A stretch of 37,004 nt of DNA from an uncultured Collinsella sp. (GCA_959599095.1 CAUGGC010000021.1:1-37004); one strand, 5' to 3'; counted from the first letter of the stretch, positions 7,775 through 15,636 are shown. Notes: generated by a model from the letters alone, not told the origin. Made by a program: numbers and translations.

Positions 7775-8005
7775 CGTAACGTGGGGGGTGGTTTTCTTTT
7801 GTCGAAAATCGCCATTACAGTCCATATGGATCCCCACCGGCATCCCGACAAGCCATCGACAACAACCCAATATCTGGTAAGCGCGTGATTATCGCTGCAT
7901 GCAATTCCATGCACCCCCCGTGGTCGAGTATCATGGTTCGGCTATGCCCTTTGCGCATGGCGTTCTTCTGACCTTTTCCTTCGACGCTTGGCGGTTTTTA
8001 GATTC

Positions 8006-9205
8006 ATGGCTTCATCCCCGAGCTACATACCGTACCTATGCGTGGCAGCGGCGGCCTTTATCACGACCTTCCTCATGGTGCCCCTGGTCAAGCGCTTGGC
8101 AATTAAGCTCGACGCCGTCGACTATCCTTCTAAGCGCCGCATCAATACCAAGCCCATCCCGCGTTTGGGCGGAACGGCGGTGTTTTTGGGCCTGGTCGTT
8201 GCCTGTATTGTGCAAATCCTAGGCACCTGGTACCTGGGTTGGCCGCCCGTTTTGGTGCCCCACCCCCGTCTGCACATCAGCTACCCCATACTTGCGCTTT
8301 CTTTTACCGTCATCTTTGCGACCGGCGCTATCGACGACGTCTTCCAGCTCAAGCCCAAGCAAAAGCTGGCCGGACAGGTCCTCGCCGCGCTTATCGCCTG
8401 TATCGGTGGCCTACGGATCGGCGTCATCGTCAACCCGTTTGCCCCCGGCGAGATCATGCTCGGATGGCTCGCCTACCCCATCACCGTGATCTATCTGGTG
8501 GCATTCACCAACATCATTAACCTCATCGACGGCCTCGACGGCTTGGCCACGGGCATCTGCGGCATCGCGTCGTTCACCATGTTTTCGATGGCCGTTCTCT
8601 CGGGCCGCATCGACGCCGCCGCGCTCTCCATTGCGCTCTTTGGCGCCTGTCTGGCCTTTTTGCGCTACAACTTCAACCCCGCAAGCATCTTCTTGGGCGA
8701 CTCGGGGTCGCTGCTTCTGGGCTTTGCGCTGGGCTCCATCTCGCTGCTCAACGTGAGCCGCACCGCCGCGCTCACCTCGCTTATCATTCCGCTCATCGTT
8801 GCCGGCGTGCCCATCATCGACACGTTTAGCGCCATCGTGCGCCGCAAGCGCGCCCACATTAGCATCGGGCAGGCCGACAAGGGCCACATCCACCACCGCC
8901 TGATCCAAGAGGGCTACAACCAAAAGCAGGCAGTGCTCCTCATCTACGCCTGGTGCATCATGCTTTCGGCCGGCGCCGCCGCGATTAACCAGGTCGAGGT
9001 GCCCATGCGCGTGCTCATCTTTACCGTGCTCGCCATTGGTTCGGCGGCCTTTGCCAAGCATCTACATCTGTTTGAGCCCGTGCTGCGCCACCATTACAAC
9101 AAGCGCACGCACGAGGATGAGCTCGTCACCCCCGACGACCCCGCCTTTAAGCAGGAGGAGCAGGCAGCCGAGGAACGTAAGGAAGAGCGCCACCACAAGC
9201 TCTAG
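8006..9205 (+). CDS. wecA: Undecaprenyl-phosphate glycosyl-1-phosphate transferase (WecA/TagO family)
   Basis: The 399-aa polytopic membrane enzyme belongs to the MraY/WecA family. It should transfer N-acetylhexosamine-1-phosphate from a UDP-sugar to undecaprenyl phosphate, starting wall polymer or polysaccharide assembly. Visible signatures are IDDVFQLKPKQKLAGQ (metal-binding aspartates), NIINLIDGLDGLATG, FLGDSGSLLLGFALG, and the WecA-type HIHHRL motif. The HIHH motif separates it from MraY. About ten or eleven hydrophobic segments and a charged C-terminal tail (EEQAAEERKEERHHK) are seen. I used the ATG at 8006; a TTG six codons upstream is possible, and neither has a good Shine-Dalgarno sequence. 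The exact sugar cannot be read from sequence. It follows the small RNA in the same direction but after its terminator. Confidence 0.9.
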   Translation: MASSPSYIPYLCVAAAAFITTFLMVPLVKRLAIKLDAVDYPSKRRINTKPIPRLGGTAVFLGLVVACIVQILGTWYLGWPPVLVPHPRLHISYPILALSFTVIFATGAIDDVFQLKPKQKLAGQVLAALIACIGGLRIGVIVNPFAPGEIMLGWLAYPITVIYLVAFTNIINLIDGLDGLATGICGIASFTMFSMAVLSGRIDAAALSIALFGACLAFLRYNFNPASIFLGDSGSLLLGFALGSISLLNVSRTAALTSLIIPLIVAGVPIIDTFSAIVRRKRAHISIGQADKGHIHHRLIQEGYNQKQAVLLIYAWCIMLSAGAAAINQVEVPMRVLIFTVLAIGSAAFAKHLHLFEPVLRHHYNKRTHEDELVTPDDPAFKQEEQAAEERKEERHHKL

Positions 9206-9364
9206 GGTAAGCTGCCGAGAATGTGCCAAGGCATCGCTGACCAAGTGCAACTACATCGCATCAATCGCGTAAGCCACCCCTTGCCAGCCCCTCGCCTACT
9301 TACGCCCCGCCCCTCCAATAAACGCGTTATCATCTTGACCCATGAACATACGTTAGGAGCAATC

Positions 9365-10414
9365 ATGCCAAACGAGAACAGCTACGAAGTCGCGCTGCAA
9401 AAGAGCAACGCCATTCGCGAGGGCCTGGCAAAAACGCCCGAGAAGTTCACCATGCTCACCGGCGACCGCCCCACCGGCCGTCTGCACCTGGGTCACTACT
9501 TCGGCACCCTCAAGGGCCGTGTTGAGCTGCAGAACATGGGCGCCAAGACCAACGTGCTCATCGCCGACTACCAGGTCATCACTGACCGCGACACGACCGA
9601 GCACATCCAGGACAACGTGTACAACATGGTCATGGACTACCTTGCCTGCGGCATCGACCCCGACAAGACCATGATCTACGCGCACTCCGCCGTGCCCGCC
9701 GCCAACCAGCTCATGCTGCCGTTCCTGTCGCTGGTCTCCGAGGCCGAGCTGGCGCGCAACCCCACGGTCAAGGCCGAGATGGAGGCCTCGGGCCACGAGC
9801 TCACCGGCCTTCTGCTCACCTACCCGGTGCACCAGGCCTGCGACATCCTGTTCTGCAAGGGCAATGTGGTGCCCGTCGGTCGCGACCAGCTGCCGCACAT
9901 CGAGCTCACCCGCACCATCGCCCGCCGCTTTAACAACCGCTACGGCAAAGTGTTCCCCGAGGTCGAAGCGCTGCTGTCCGAGACCCCGCTACTGCCGGGC
10001 CTGGACGGTCGCAAGATGAGCAAGAGCTACGGCAACGCCATCAACATCTCGATGACCGCCGAGGAGACGGCCAAGCGCATCAAGAAGAGCCAGACCGACT
10101 CCGAGCGCATGATCACGTTCGATCCCGAGAACCGCCCCGGCGTGTCCGGCCTGCTTTCAACCGCCGCCATCTGCACTGGCCGTTCCGAGGTCGAGATTGC
10201 CGAGGAGATTGGCATGGGCGGCTCCGGCCAGCTCAAGAAGTACGTGACCGAGGCCGTCAACGAGTACTTCGCGCCGATCCGCGAGCGTCGTCAGCGCTAT
10301 GAGAACGATCTGGACTATGTGAAGGACGTGCTGCACGAGGGCAACCGTCGCGCCAACGAGATTGCCGAGCAGACCCTGGCCGAGGTTCAGGACGCCATGG
10401 GCATGGTGTACTAG
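9365..10414 (+). CDS. trpS: Tryptophanyl-tRNA synthetase
   Basis: The 349-aa class I synthetase should charge tRNA-Trp with tryptophan using ATP. The HIGH-type signature is HLGH at residues 41-44 within GDRPTGRLHLGHYFG. The KMSKS signature is intact at about 216-220 (GLDGRKMSKSYGNAI). Length is normal for bacterial TrpS. The start is the ATG at 9365 with TAGGAGC just upstream; an open frame continues further upstream but has no supporting signal. The 159-bp gap after wecA contains no T-box that I could recognise. A strong terminator follows at 10450. Confidence 0.96.
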   Translation: MPNENSYEVALQKSNAIREGLAKTPEKFTMLTGDRPTGRLHLGHYFGTLKGRVELQNMGAKTNVLIADYQVITDRDTTEHIQDNVYNMVMDYLACGIDPDKTMIYAHSAVPAANQLMLPFLSLVSEAELARNPTVKAEMEASGHELTGLLLTYPVHQACDILFCKGNVVPVGRDQLPHIELTRTIARRFNNRYGKVFPEVEALLSETPLLPGLDGRKMSKSYGNAINISMTAEETAKRIKKSQTDSERMITFDPENRPGVSGLLSTAAICTGRSEVEIAEEIGMGGSGQLKKYVTEAVNEYFAPIRERRQRYENDLDYVKDVLHEGNRRANEIAEQTLAEVQDAMGMVY

Positions 10415-10449
10415 ATCGATCTGCTGGCTAGAACTTTCGATTGCTATAG

Positions 10450-10477
10450 GGCGGGCGCTACGGCGTCCGCCTTTTTT
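10450..10477 (+). terminator. trpS intrinsic terminator
   Basis: GGCGGGCGC (10450-10458) pairs with GCGTCCGCC (10463-10471) with one G-T wobble around TACG, followed by six T. It lies 36 bp after the trpS stop. Confidence 0.9.
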
Positions 10478-10524
10478 GGTGCCCGACCGGTTCGGCTCTG
10501 CCCATTGCACTCCCCCGACAAACA

Positions 10525-10566
10525 GGAACAGGCCCGCTGGCAGTTAGTTGCCAGCGGGCCTGTTCC
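10525..10566. repeat. Perfect 18-bp inverted repeat in the trpS-MGMT gap
   Basis: GGAACAGGCCCGCTGGCA (10525-10542) pairs without mismatch with 10549-10566 around GTTAGT. No T tract flanks either side, so it is not an ordinary terminator. The surrounding 384-bp gap (10415-10798) otherwise holds only the trpS terminator and a family A hairpin; I see no credible gene in it. Confidence 0.8.
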
Positions 10567-10742
10567 CGAAGTACACCGTTGAATCGCACAGAGGGGAGGA
10601 ATGCGAATCAAACTCAACAGGGCAGGCTTTTTCATCGCCTATTGCCTGCTCCGTTGCTGAAACCAATATAGTTCACCGTGGTTTACTTTGCTGCATCAAT
10701 ATCGCCCGCCATAGCTTCTCCATAAGTTAGCCCCAGTAAACT

Positions 10743-10781
10743 AAACCACCACAAAGGGGACAGGCACCTTTGTGGTGGTTT
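10743..10781. repeat. Family A hairpin repeat, also the likely terminator of the MGMT gene
   Basis: AAACCACCACAAAGG pairs perfectly over 15 bp with CCTTTGTGGTGGTTT around the loop GGACAGGCA. It ends 18 bp after the minus-strand stop at 10799. Other complete copies are at 11149-11187, 12728-12766 and 13685-13723. Confidence 0.85.
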
Positions 10782-10798
10782 TCGCCACGGCAGAGCCG

Positions 10799-11119
10799 CT
10801 AGAGCCCCACTGGCCAGCGACAGACGGCCAAGTCGACGTGCATGTCATCCTTAAACGCCACACCCTCCCCTAGCAAAAGCTCACGTTGAGCATCGGGACC
10901 GCCAAAAGCAAAACCCTCGCATATGTGCCCGTCGGCAAACACCACGCGGTGACAGGGAATCTCGCCGGGGCGAGGATTACTATGCAGGGCATACCCCACG
11001 TACCGCGCACTTCGTGGACGACCGGCAAGCAGAGCCACCTGACCATACGTGGCGACCATCCCCTCGGGGATTTGCTCGACCACCTCGTACACCCGCTCAA
11101 AAAAGCCCTCAGACGCCAT
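10799..11119 (-). CDS. Short MGMT-family (O6-alkylguanine-DNA alkyltransferase-like) protein with active-site cysteine
   Basis: The 106-aa protein consists only of the DNA-binding and active-site domain of O6-alkylguanine-DNA methyltransferases. It contains an IPEGMVATYGQVALLAG helix-turn-helix region, RYVGYALHSNP and the acceptor motif PCHRVV with C56. Its length matches the alkyltransferase-like (ATL, COG3695) group. In well-studied ATLs the cysteine is replaced by Trp or Ala, whereas here it is present. It could therefore be a true single-turnover repair protein or an ATL-type lesion marker. The ATG at 11119 is preceded by GGAAGGGAG; a longer frame upstream enters a repeat and is unlikely. 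Family A hairpins bound it on both sides. Confidence 0.85.
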   Translation of the reverse strand: MASEGFFERVYEVVEQIPEGMVATYGQVALLAGRPRSARYVGYALHSNPRPGEIPCHRVVFADGHICEGFAFGGPDAQRELLLGEGVAFKDDMHVDLAVCRWPVGL

Positions 11120-11148
11120 TGCTCGCTCCCTTCCACCCGGAATAGCAT

Positions 11149-11187
11149 AAACCACCACAAAGGTGCCTGTCCCCTTTGTGGTGGTTT
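11149..11187. repeat. Family A hairpin repeat, likely terminator of the degV-family gene
   Basis: It has the same 15-bp stem as the 10743 copy, but the loop is reverse-complemented (TGCCTGTCC). It ends 12 bp after the stop at 11199, between two minus-strand genes. Confidence 0.85.
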
Positions 11188-11198
11188 TGGCAGGTGGG

Positions 11199-12053
11199 CT
11201 AGTTAACGGGCTGGAAGAAGGCCACGGCTACGGCGCCGGGGCCTACATGGGTGCCGATGGTGGCACCGATGGTGTGAACGGGCAGTTCGCCCTCGGTGTG
11301 GCCAGCCCACAGTGCCGCGCTGTCCTCGATATACTTCTTGAGCACCGCATCCGAAAGGCCCGTATAGCCGAGCGCCAGCGGCATGGAAAAGTCGATGCCG
11401 CCCGCTTTTTCGACCTTCTGGTTGAGCAGGTTGCGGCCGTTCTTGGAACCACGCGCCTTGCCCAGCTGCACGATCAGACCGTCCTCGGCAGCCACAACGG
11501 GCTTTACGTTGAGCAGCGTGCCCACGGCGCCGGCAGCAGCAGACAGGCGACCGCCGCGCACCAGGTACTCCAGCGTCTCGAGCAGACCAATAACCACCAC
11601 GCGGTCACGGACGGCCTCGACAGCCGCCGCGATCTGGGCAGCGCCCTGGCCCTCGTCCACTAGGCGCAGGGCATACTCGACCAGCACGCGCTCACCCAGG
11701 GTAACGTTATTGCTATCAACCACATACACGTCGCCGCCCGGCGCCTCGGCAAGTGCGGTACGGGCGCTCTGATTAGTCCCCGAAAGTTTGGCACCCACGG
11801 TAATAATCACCGCCTCGTCGCCGGCCTCACGCGCTTCGGCAATCGCCTGCGAAAAGGCGTACGGGTTGACCTGACCGGTCTTGGGCAGCTCATCGCGCTC
11901 CACAAGCATCTCGTAAAAGCGCTGGTGATCGATGTCGACGCCATCCATATACACATCGGTGCCAAAGGTGACGGACAGCGGCAGAACACGCAGAGCGGGG
12001 TGCTCCGCCGGCGACATATCGCTTGCGGAATCGGTAATAATGCGGACGGACAT
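11199..12053 (-). CDS. DegV family fatty-acid-binding protein
   Basis: The 284-aa protein starts with the family signature VRIITDSASDMSP and has normal DegV length. Internal family segments include LPKTGQVNPYAF, the ligand-contact type stretch ITVGAKLSGTNQSA and VDSNNVTLGERVLVEYAL. DegV proteins bind a long-chain fatty acid, and some (FakB) present fatty acids to the kinase FakA for phosphorylation. No fakA lies in this window. The ATG at 12053 was chosen because of AGAAAGGA upstream. It is flanked by a family A hairpin downstream and by the MarR gene upstream in the same direction (119-bp gap). Confidence 0.92.
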   Translation of the reverse strand: MSVRIITDSASDMSPAEHPALRVLPLSVTFGTDVYMDGVDIDHQRFYEMLVERDELPKTGQVNPYAFSQAIAEAREAGDEAVIITVGAKLSGTNQSARTALAEAPGGDVYVVDSNNVTLGERVLVEYALRLVDEGQGAAQIAAAVEAVRDRVVVIGLLETLEYLVRGGRLSAAAGAVGTLLNVKPVVAAEDGLIVQLGKARGSKNGRNLLNQKVEKAGGIDFSMPLALGYTGLSDAVLKKYIEDSAALWAGHTEGELPVHTIGATIGTHVGPGAVAVAFFQPVN

Positions 12054-12172
12054 AACGAATCCTTTCTTGCGCAGGTCTCGCGCAGGGAATTTTGACAGCA
12101 ATGTCCCGGCACGGCGTACGCGCTCAAACGGGACGATGCAGTTCTTGGCTGAAAGCTAGCGCCAGCGCGGCT

Positions 12173-12622
12173 CTAGATCTCGCGCAGGGTGTTGAGGATC
12201 GTGCGCAGCGATGCATACATCTGCTCGCGCTGCTCCACGCCCATGGCCTTGCCGGTGGTATCGAGCACCTCGCGAATGATGCGATCGGCCTCGCTCATGC
12301 TCTCGCCGCCCAGGGCAGTCAGGCGCACCGGAGCACGATACTTGACGGCCGCATCACCCGAGTCGTCAACCTCGACGTAGCCGCCCTCCTCCAGATGCGC
12401 GAGCGTGCGCGAGACGGCGGCACGGGTCACGCCTGCCATGCGAGCCAGGTCAGCACCAGTCAGGCCGTCCTTGCTGCGCTCAAGATAGTACAGGCACATA
12501 ACGTCGGAGCCCTTGAGGCCCAGCCTTGCGCCCTCGGATGTCTTAATGCGCTGGATCTCCTTGTAGAGCCCGCTGATCAGTCCGACAAAGTCCTCGAAAC
12601 GTGTCTCGTCGTTCTGCTGCAT
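12173..12622 (-). CDS. MarR-family transcriptional regulator
   Basis: The 149-aa protein has the MarR winged helix-turn-helix pattern. LKGSDVMCLYYLERSKDGLTGADLARMAGVTRAAVSRTLAHLEEGGYV is the DNA-binding core (about residues 40-90). A wing (DDSGDAAVKYRAPVRLTALG) and C-terminal dimer helices follow. The ligand and targets are unknown. The ATG at 12622 has AAAGGCGG about 10 nt upstream. A small palindrome GCATAATGC at 12645-12653 overlaps the region where its promoter should lie and could be an autoregulatory site, but it is weak evidence. The degV-family gene downstream is a possible co-transcribed target. Confidence 0.9.
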   Translation of the reverse strand: MQQNDETRFEDFVGLISGLYKEIQRIKTSEGARLGLKGSDVMCLYYLERSKDGLTGADLARMAGVTRAAVSRTLAHLEEGGYVEVDDSGDAAVKYRAPVRLTALGGESMSEADRIIREVLDTTGKAMGVEQREQMYASLRTILNTLREI

Positions 12623-12727
12623 GGGAGACGACCGCCTTTCGCTTGCATAATGCTTACGGGTAAACATCTTAGTCGCATAAGCCGACACCCGTACCCAAAT
12701 ACCCCATTTGTTAACCCATCAACATAA

Positions 12728-12766
12728 AAACCACCACAAAGGGGATAGGAACCTTTGTGGTGGTTT
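12728..12766. repeat. Family A hairpin repeat, likely terminator of the B3/B4 gene
   Basis: It has a perfect 15-bp stem identical to the other family A copies and a variant loop GGATAGGAA. It ends 30 bp after the minus-strand stop at 12796. Confidence 0.85.
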
Positions 12767-12795
12767 TGACCGGCGAACATGATCCGCAGGCGCCG

Positions 12796-13515
12796 CTACA
12801 GCTCCACGCAGGGATTGACGCGAGTCACAAGCGTCTTAACGACAACCGTCGCTCCCAGATAGCGCTCGAGCAGCTCGGCTAAGCGATCGATCGCGGCCTG
12901 GCAATCCCCCATCCGCTCGGGCTCCACGCACTCAATCGCCAGGAACGCATCGGCCGAATCATCGGACAGCGCCGTTCGAACGCCGTCGCGCCAGTTCCAG
13001 CAGCGGCACACGGCGCCTGCATCGTCGATATAGGCGAGCTCGCCGGGCAGCGTCGGGTCATCCGCTTCCTCGCCAAGAGGCAGGAACGCATCGCCACCGT
13101 CGGTCACCTTCAAGCGAAGGTCACCCTCGATCGCATGCAAATCCTCGCCTCCCACGGGCAGCGCGTAGGTCAGCGACACCGTGTTGTAGATGTCCACCGC
13201 GGACGTAATGTGGCCCACCGGCTTGCCTTTGAGCACGCGTTTGAGCAGGTTCTCGATTGAGCAACGCGCGCCCTTTTTGGTCTTGAACAGACGGTACGCG
13301 TCACGCCATGCCTTGACCGGTGCGTTCTCGCTGATAGTATCGCTGGTCAGATGGCGCTCCGCGTCGATATTGGCGCGGTCAAGCAGCGCGGCAATCGCAT
13401 CCACGTCCTCCTGGGGTATCTGGGCCGAGGGCTTCATGCCCTTTACGACCACAACGCCGATAGCCGCCTGCGGAAACAGCTCCCAAAACGAATTCTCGGC
13501 AACAAAGCCCTTCAT
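12796..13515 (-). CDS. B3/B4 domain-containing protein (COG3382-like)
   Basis: The 239-aa protein resembles the free-standing B3/B4 domain related to the editing region of the phenylalanyl-tRNA synthetase beta subunit. The segments supporting this are VKAWRDAYRLFKTKKGARCSIENLLKRVLKG, then KPVGHITSAVDIYNTVSLTYALPVGGEDL, and LPGELAYIDDAGAVCRCWNWRDGVRTAL. Such proteins are suspected of tRNA or amino acid editing but their substrates are not established. The ATG at 13515 has GAAGGGAG upstream. The gene seems to have its own promoter and a leader containing a terminator-like hairpin (13557-13662), so its expression may be attenuated. Confidence 0.82.
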   Translation of the reverse strand: MKGFVAENSFWELFPQAAIGVVVVKGMKPSAQIPQEDVDAIAALLDRANIDAERHLTSDTISENAPVKAWRDAYRLFKTKKGARCSIENLLKRVLKGKPVGHITSAVDIYNTVSLTYALPVGGEDLHAIEGDLRLKVTDGGDAFLPLGEEADDPTLPGELAYIDDAGAVCRCWNWRDGVRTALSDDSADAFLAIECVEPERMGDCQAAIDRLAELLERYLGATVVVKTLVTRVNPCVEL

Positions 13516-13556
13516 ACGTGCTCCCTTCACGATTCGCCCCACGCGAGCGTCTAAAC

Positions 13557-13685
13557 AAAAAGCGCTCTTACAGCGGCCACCTTCAAAGTCCTACGGTGCC
13601 GCCACAAGAGCGCTTACGCTGTCCCCATCCGGAGAAGGGGACGATATGCCAGGCGTATTGTAACCCGAGTCATCCGCCCAAGCAA
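13557..13685 (-). promoter_or_regulatory. Promoter plus terminator-containing leader (attenuator or small RNA) of the B3/B4 gene
   Basis: On the minus strand -35 TTGCTT (13685-13680), a 17-bp spacer and -10 TACAAT (13662-13657) lie just after the pckA terminator repeat. The predicted RNA would first form GTCCCC/GGGGAC (13621-13642). Next comes a long hairpin with AAGCGCTCTT (13606-13615) against AAGAGCGCTT (13560-13569), extended by GCGGC-ACC/GGTGCCGC, and then TTTTTGTTT. This terminator lies about 45 nt before the start codon of the B3/B4 gene. It could be an attenuator or the end of an independent RNA of about 95 nt. The inner GGCGGCACCG is only loosely T-box-like, and the leader is too short for a standard T-box. 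Confidence 0.5.
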
Positions 13686-13723
13686 AACCACCGCAAAGGT
13701 GCCTGTCCCCTTTATGGTGGTTT
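13685..13723. repeat. Family A hairpin repeat (diverged), likely pckA terminator
   Basis: AAACCACCGCAAAGG and CCTTTATGGTGGTTT pair with one wobble and one mismatch around TGCCTGTCC. It ends 17 bp after the pckA stop. Confidence 0.8.
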
Positions 13724-13739
13724 TGGGCCTGAGGCAACG

Positions 13740-15410
13740 CTAGTGGCGGAGTCCCAGCAGGCCCCGGCCGCGGTGACGGGCCTCGGCGGACACCTGGGCG
13801 TGCGGGCCGGCGGCCTTGACGGACTCGGGTAGGTGCGAGTACTTCTTCTCGAAGTTCTCCTCGAACATCACCGCCAGGTTGTGCGCGGCCTCGTCATAGC
13901 GCGCGGTGCTCTGCCAGTACTGGCGCGGCACCAGGATGCCGTCGGGCACACCGTGGCACGTAGTGGGAATGTCGACATTGAAGATATCGTCGTGCAAGAA
14001 CTCGCTGTCCTCGATAGTGCCGTCGAGGGCACGGGCCACCAGGGCGCGCGTGTAGGCAAGTTCGATGCGATGGCCCACGCCATAACCGCCGCCGATCCAG
14101 CCGGTGTTGACCAGATAGACGCGGGTGCGACCGTCGGCAATACGCTCGCCGAGCATCTTGGCGTAGACCATAGGGTCGAGCGGCATAAACGGCTCTCCGA
14201 ACAGCGAGGAGAACGTGGGCGTGGGCTCGGTGACGCCGACCTCGGTGCCGGGGGTCTTGGCCGTAAAGCCCGTCACAAAGTGATACATGGCGGCGTCGGC
14301 CGTCAGGCGCGAGATGGGCGGCAGCACGCCAAAGGCATCGCAGGTCAGGAAGAGTACGACGCTCGGAGTGGTACCCATGCCCTTGGTCCACGCGTTGGGA
14401 ATGTGCTCCACAGGGTATGCCACGCGCGTGTTGTGCGTGATCGAGATGTCGTCGTAGTTGGGCTTGCGGTTCTCATCGAGCACCACGTTTTCGCAGATGG
14501 CACCAAAACGAACGGCATTGAAGATCTCGGGCTCGTGGAACGCGTCCAGGCCCTCGCACTTGGCGTAGCAGCCGCCCTCGATGTTGAAGATGCCCATGTC
14601 GGACCAGCCGTGCTCGTCATCGCCGATCAGCAGGCGCGTGGGGTTGGCCGAAAGCGTGGTCTTGCCGGTGCCCGACAGGCCAAAGAACACCGCGGTCTCG
14701 TGCGTGACGGGATCCATACTGGCCGAGCAATGCATGGGCAGCACGTCGTCCTCGACGGGCAGCAAATAATTCATAACGCTGAAGATGGACTTTTTGATCT
14801 CGCCGGAGTAGCCGGTACCCGCGACCAAAATCACGCGCTCCTGGAAGTTGATGACCACGGCGGCGCTGGAGTTGAGGCCCTTGATGGCGGGATCGCACTG
14901 GTAGCCCGGCGCGGCGAGCACACAGAAGTCCGGCTCGCCGGTGCGCGCGATTTCGCGGGCAAGCGGGCGGGCGAGCATCTGCTTAATAAAGAGTGCCTGG
15001 CTGGCACGCTCGCAGGCGACGAGCAGTCGGCGCGTGTGGTTGCGGTCGGCGCCGGCCATGCCGCGGGTGACGAACACGTCGCGCTCGTTGAGGTAGTTGA
15101 CGATACCGGCCTTGATGGTCTCGTAGCTCTCGATCGAAAGCGGTCGGTTGACGGCGCCCCAGGCGATCTTGTCGTGCACGTCGGGCGTGTCGACGATAAA
15201 ACGGTCGTTGGGCGAGCGTCCGGTACGCTCCCCCGTCTCGATCACCAGTGCGCCGTTGGAGGCCATGCGGCCTTCGTTGCGGCGGATGGCGTGCTCGACG
15301 AGTTCTGCTGCCGGCAGGTCAACCAGCAGGCGGGGCTGGCTCTCGGCGGGGTCTTCGACCAGCGTAATGCCAAAGTTGGACAGAACTTCTGCAGGGGTAA
15401 TACCTGGCAT
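13740..15410 (-). CDS. pckA: Phosphoenolpyruvate carboxykinase (ATP)
   Basis: The 556-aa product interconverts oxaloacetate plus ATP with phosphoenolpyruvate, CO2 and ADP. In gut fermenters it may run in the CO2-fixing direction towards succinate. Visible motifs are RSPNDRFIVD near residue 65, the substrate segment GYSGEIKKS near 200-208, the P-loop GLSGTGKT at 244-251 and the metal-binding GDDEHGW at 263-269. The later NTGWIGGGYGVGHRIEL segment also fits. The C terminus runs slightly beyond the usual end. The ATG at 15410 is chosen because AAAGGAGG precedes it at ideal spacing, although an open frame extends upstream. A 16-bp palindrome 75 bp upstream suggests LacI/CcpA-type control. Confidence 0.96.
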   Translation of the reverse strand: MPGITPAEVLSNFGITLVEDPAESQPRLLVDLPAAELVEHAIRRNEGRMASNGALVIETGERTGRSPNDRFIVDTPDVHDKIAWGAVNRPLSIESYETIKAGIVNYLNERDVFVTRGMAGADRNHTRRLLVACERASQALFIKQMLARPLAREIARTGEPDFCVLAAPGYQCDPAIKGLNSSAAVVINFQERVILVAGTGYSGEIKKSIFSVMNYLLPVEDDVLPMHCSASMDPVTHETAVFFGLSGTGKTTLSANPTRLLIGDDEHGWSDMGIFNIEGGCYAKCEGLDAFHEPEIFNAVRFGAICENVVLDENRKPNYDDISITHNTRVAYPVEHIPNAWTKGMGTTPSVVLFLTCDAFGVLPPISRLTADAAMYHFVTGFTAKTPGTEVGVTEPTPTFSSLFGEPFMPLDPMVYAKMLGERIADGRTRVYLVNTGWIGGGYGVGHRIELAYTRALVARALDGTIEDSEFLHDDIFNVDIPTTCHGVPDGILVPRQYWQSTARYDEAAHNLAVMFEENFEKKYSHLPESVKAAGPHAQVSAEARHRGRGLLGLRH

Positions 15411-15484
15411 GGGGCCTCCTTTAAAAGCGCGACACGTGGACGAGGCGCGCACTTTACTCACGTAAAGCCCGTTGTACCCGATAT

Positions 15485-15500
15485 GCAAAAACGTTTTTGC
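15485..15500. promoter_or_regulatory. CG-centred palindrome, candidate LacI/CcpA-type operator of pckA
   Basis: GCAAAAACGTTTTTGC is a perfect 16-bp palindrome with the central CG typical of LacI-family operators and similar in style to catabolite-responsive elements. It lies 75 bp upstream of the pckA start and 263 bp upstream of the divergent flippase gene. A second small inverted repeat, CTTTAC/GTAAAG (15452-15467), lies between it and pckA. Confidence 0.55.
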
Positions 15501-15601
15501 GGCAACGGCGAAGCGCCCGCCCAACGGTCAAAAATCGCACGCAAGCGGCCTAGTCGTTAGGGACACTCTTGAACAGGCAACAACCAAGGAGCGACCCCGG
15601 A

Positions 15602-15636
15602 TGCCGGCACTTAGGGACGTTCCCAAAGTGCCGGCA
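15602..15636. repeat. Family D hairpin repeat with GGGACGTTCCC loop
   Basis: TGCCGGCACTT (15602-15612) pairs perfectly with AAGTGCCGGCA (15626-15636) around AGGGACGTTCCCA. A partial third unit (AAGGAACGTCCCCAAATG) follows to about 15656. It lies in the divergent pckA-flippase gap rather than after a gene. The related copy is at 2929-2959. Confidence 0.75.

Noticed and set aside
10601..10660. 19-codon peptide frame after GGGGAGGA
   Set aside because: The purine-rich stretch touches the ATG with no spacing, and there is no other support.
13557..13650. T-box riboswitch before the B3/B4 gene
   Set aside because: GGCGGCACCG is only loosely like the T-box sequence, and there is too little room for a specifier stem, so it is reported only as an unclassified leader or small RNA.
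10743..13723. CRISPR array from the spaced ACCACCACAAAGG repeats
   Set aside because: The spacing is hundreds to a thousand bases with genes between, each unit is a self-contained hairpin after a stop codon, and no cas genes are present.
13833..15560. 575-codon plus-strand frame opposite pckA
   Set aside because: Antisense shadow of pckA in GC-rich DNA, with no domain signature.
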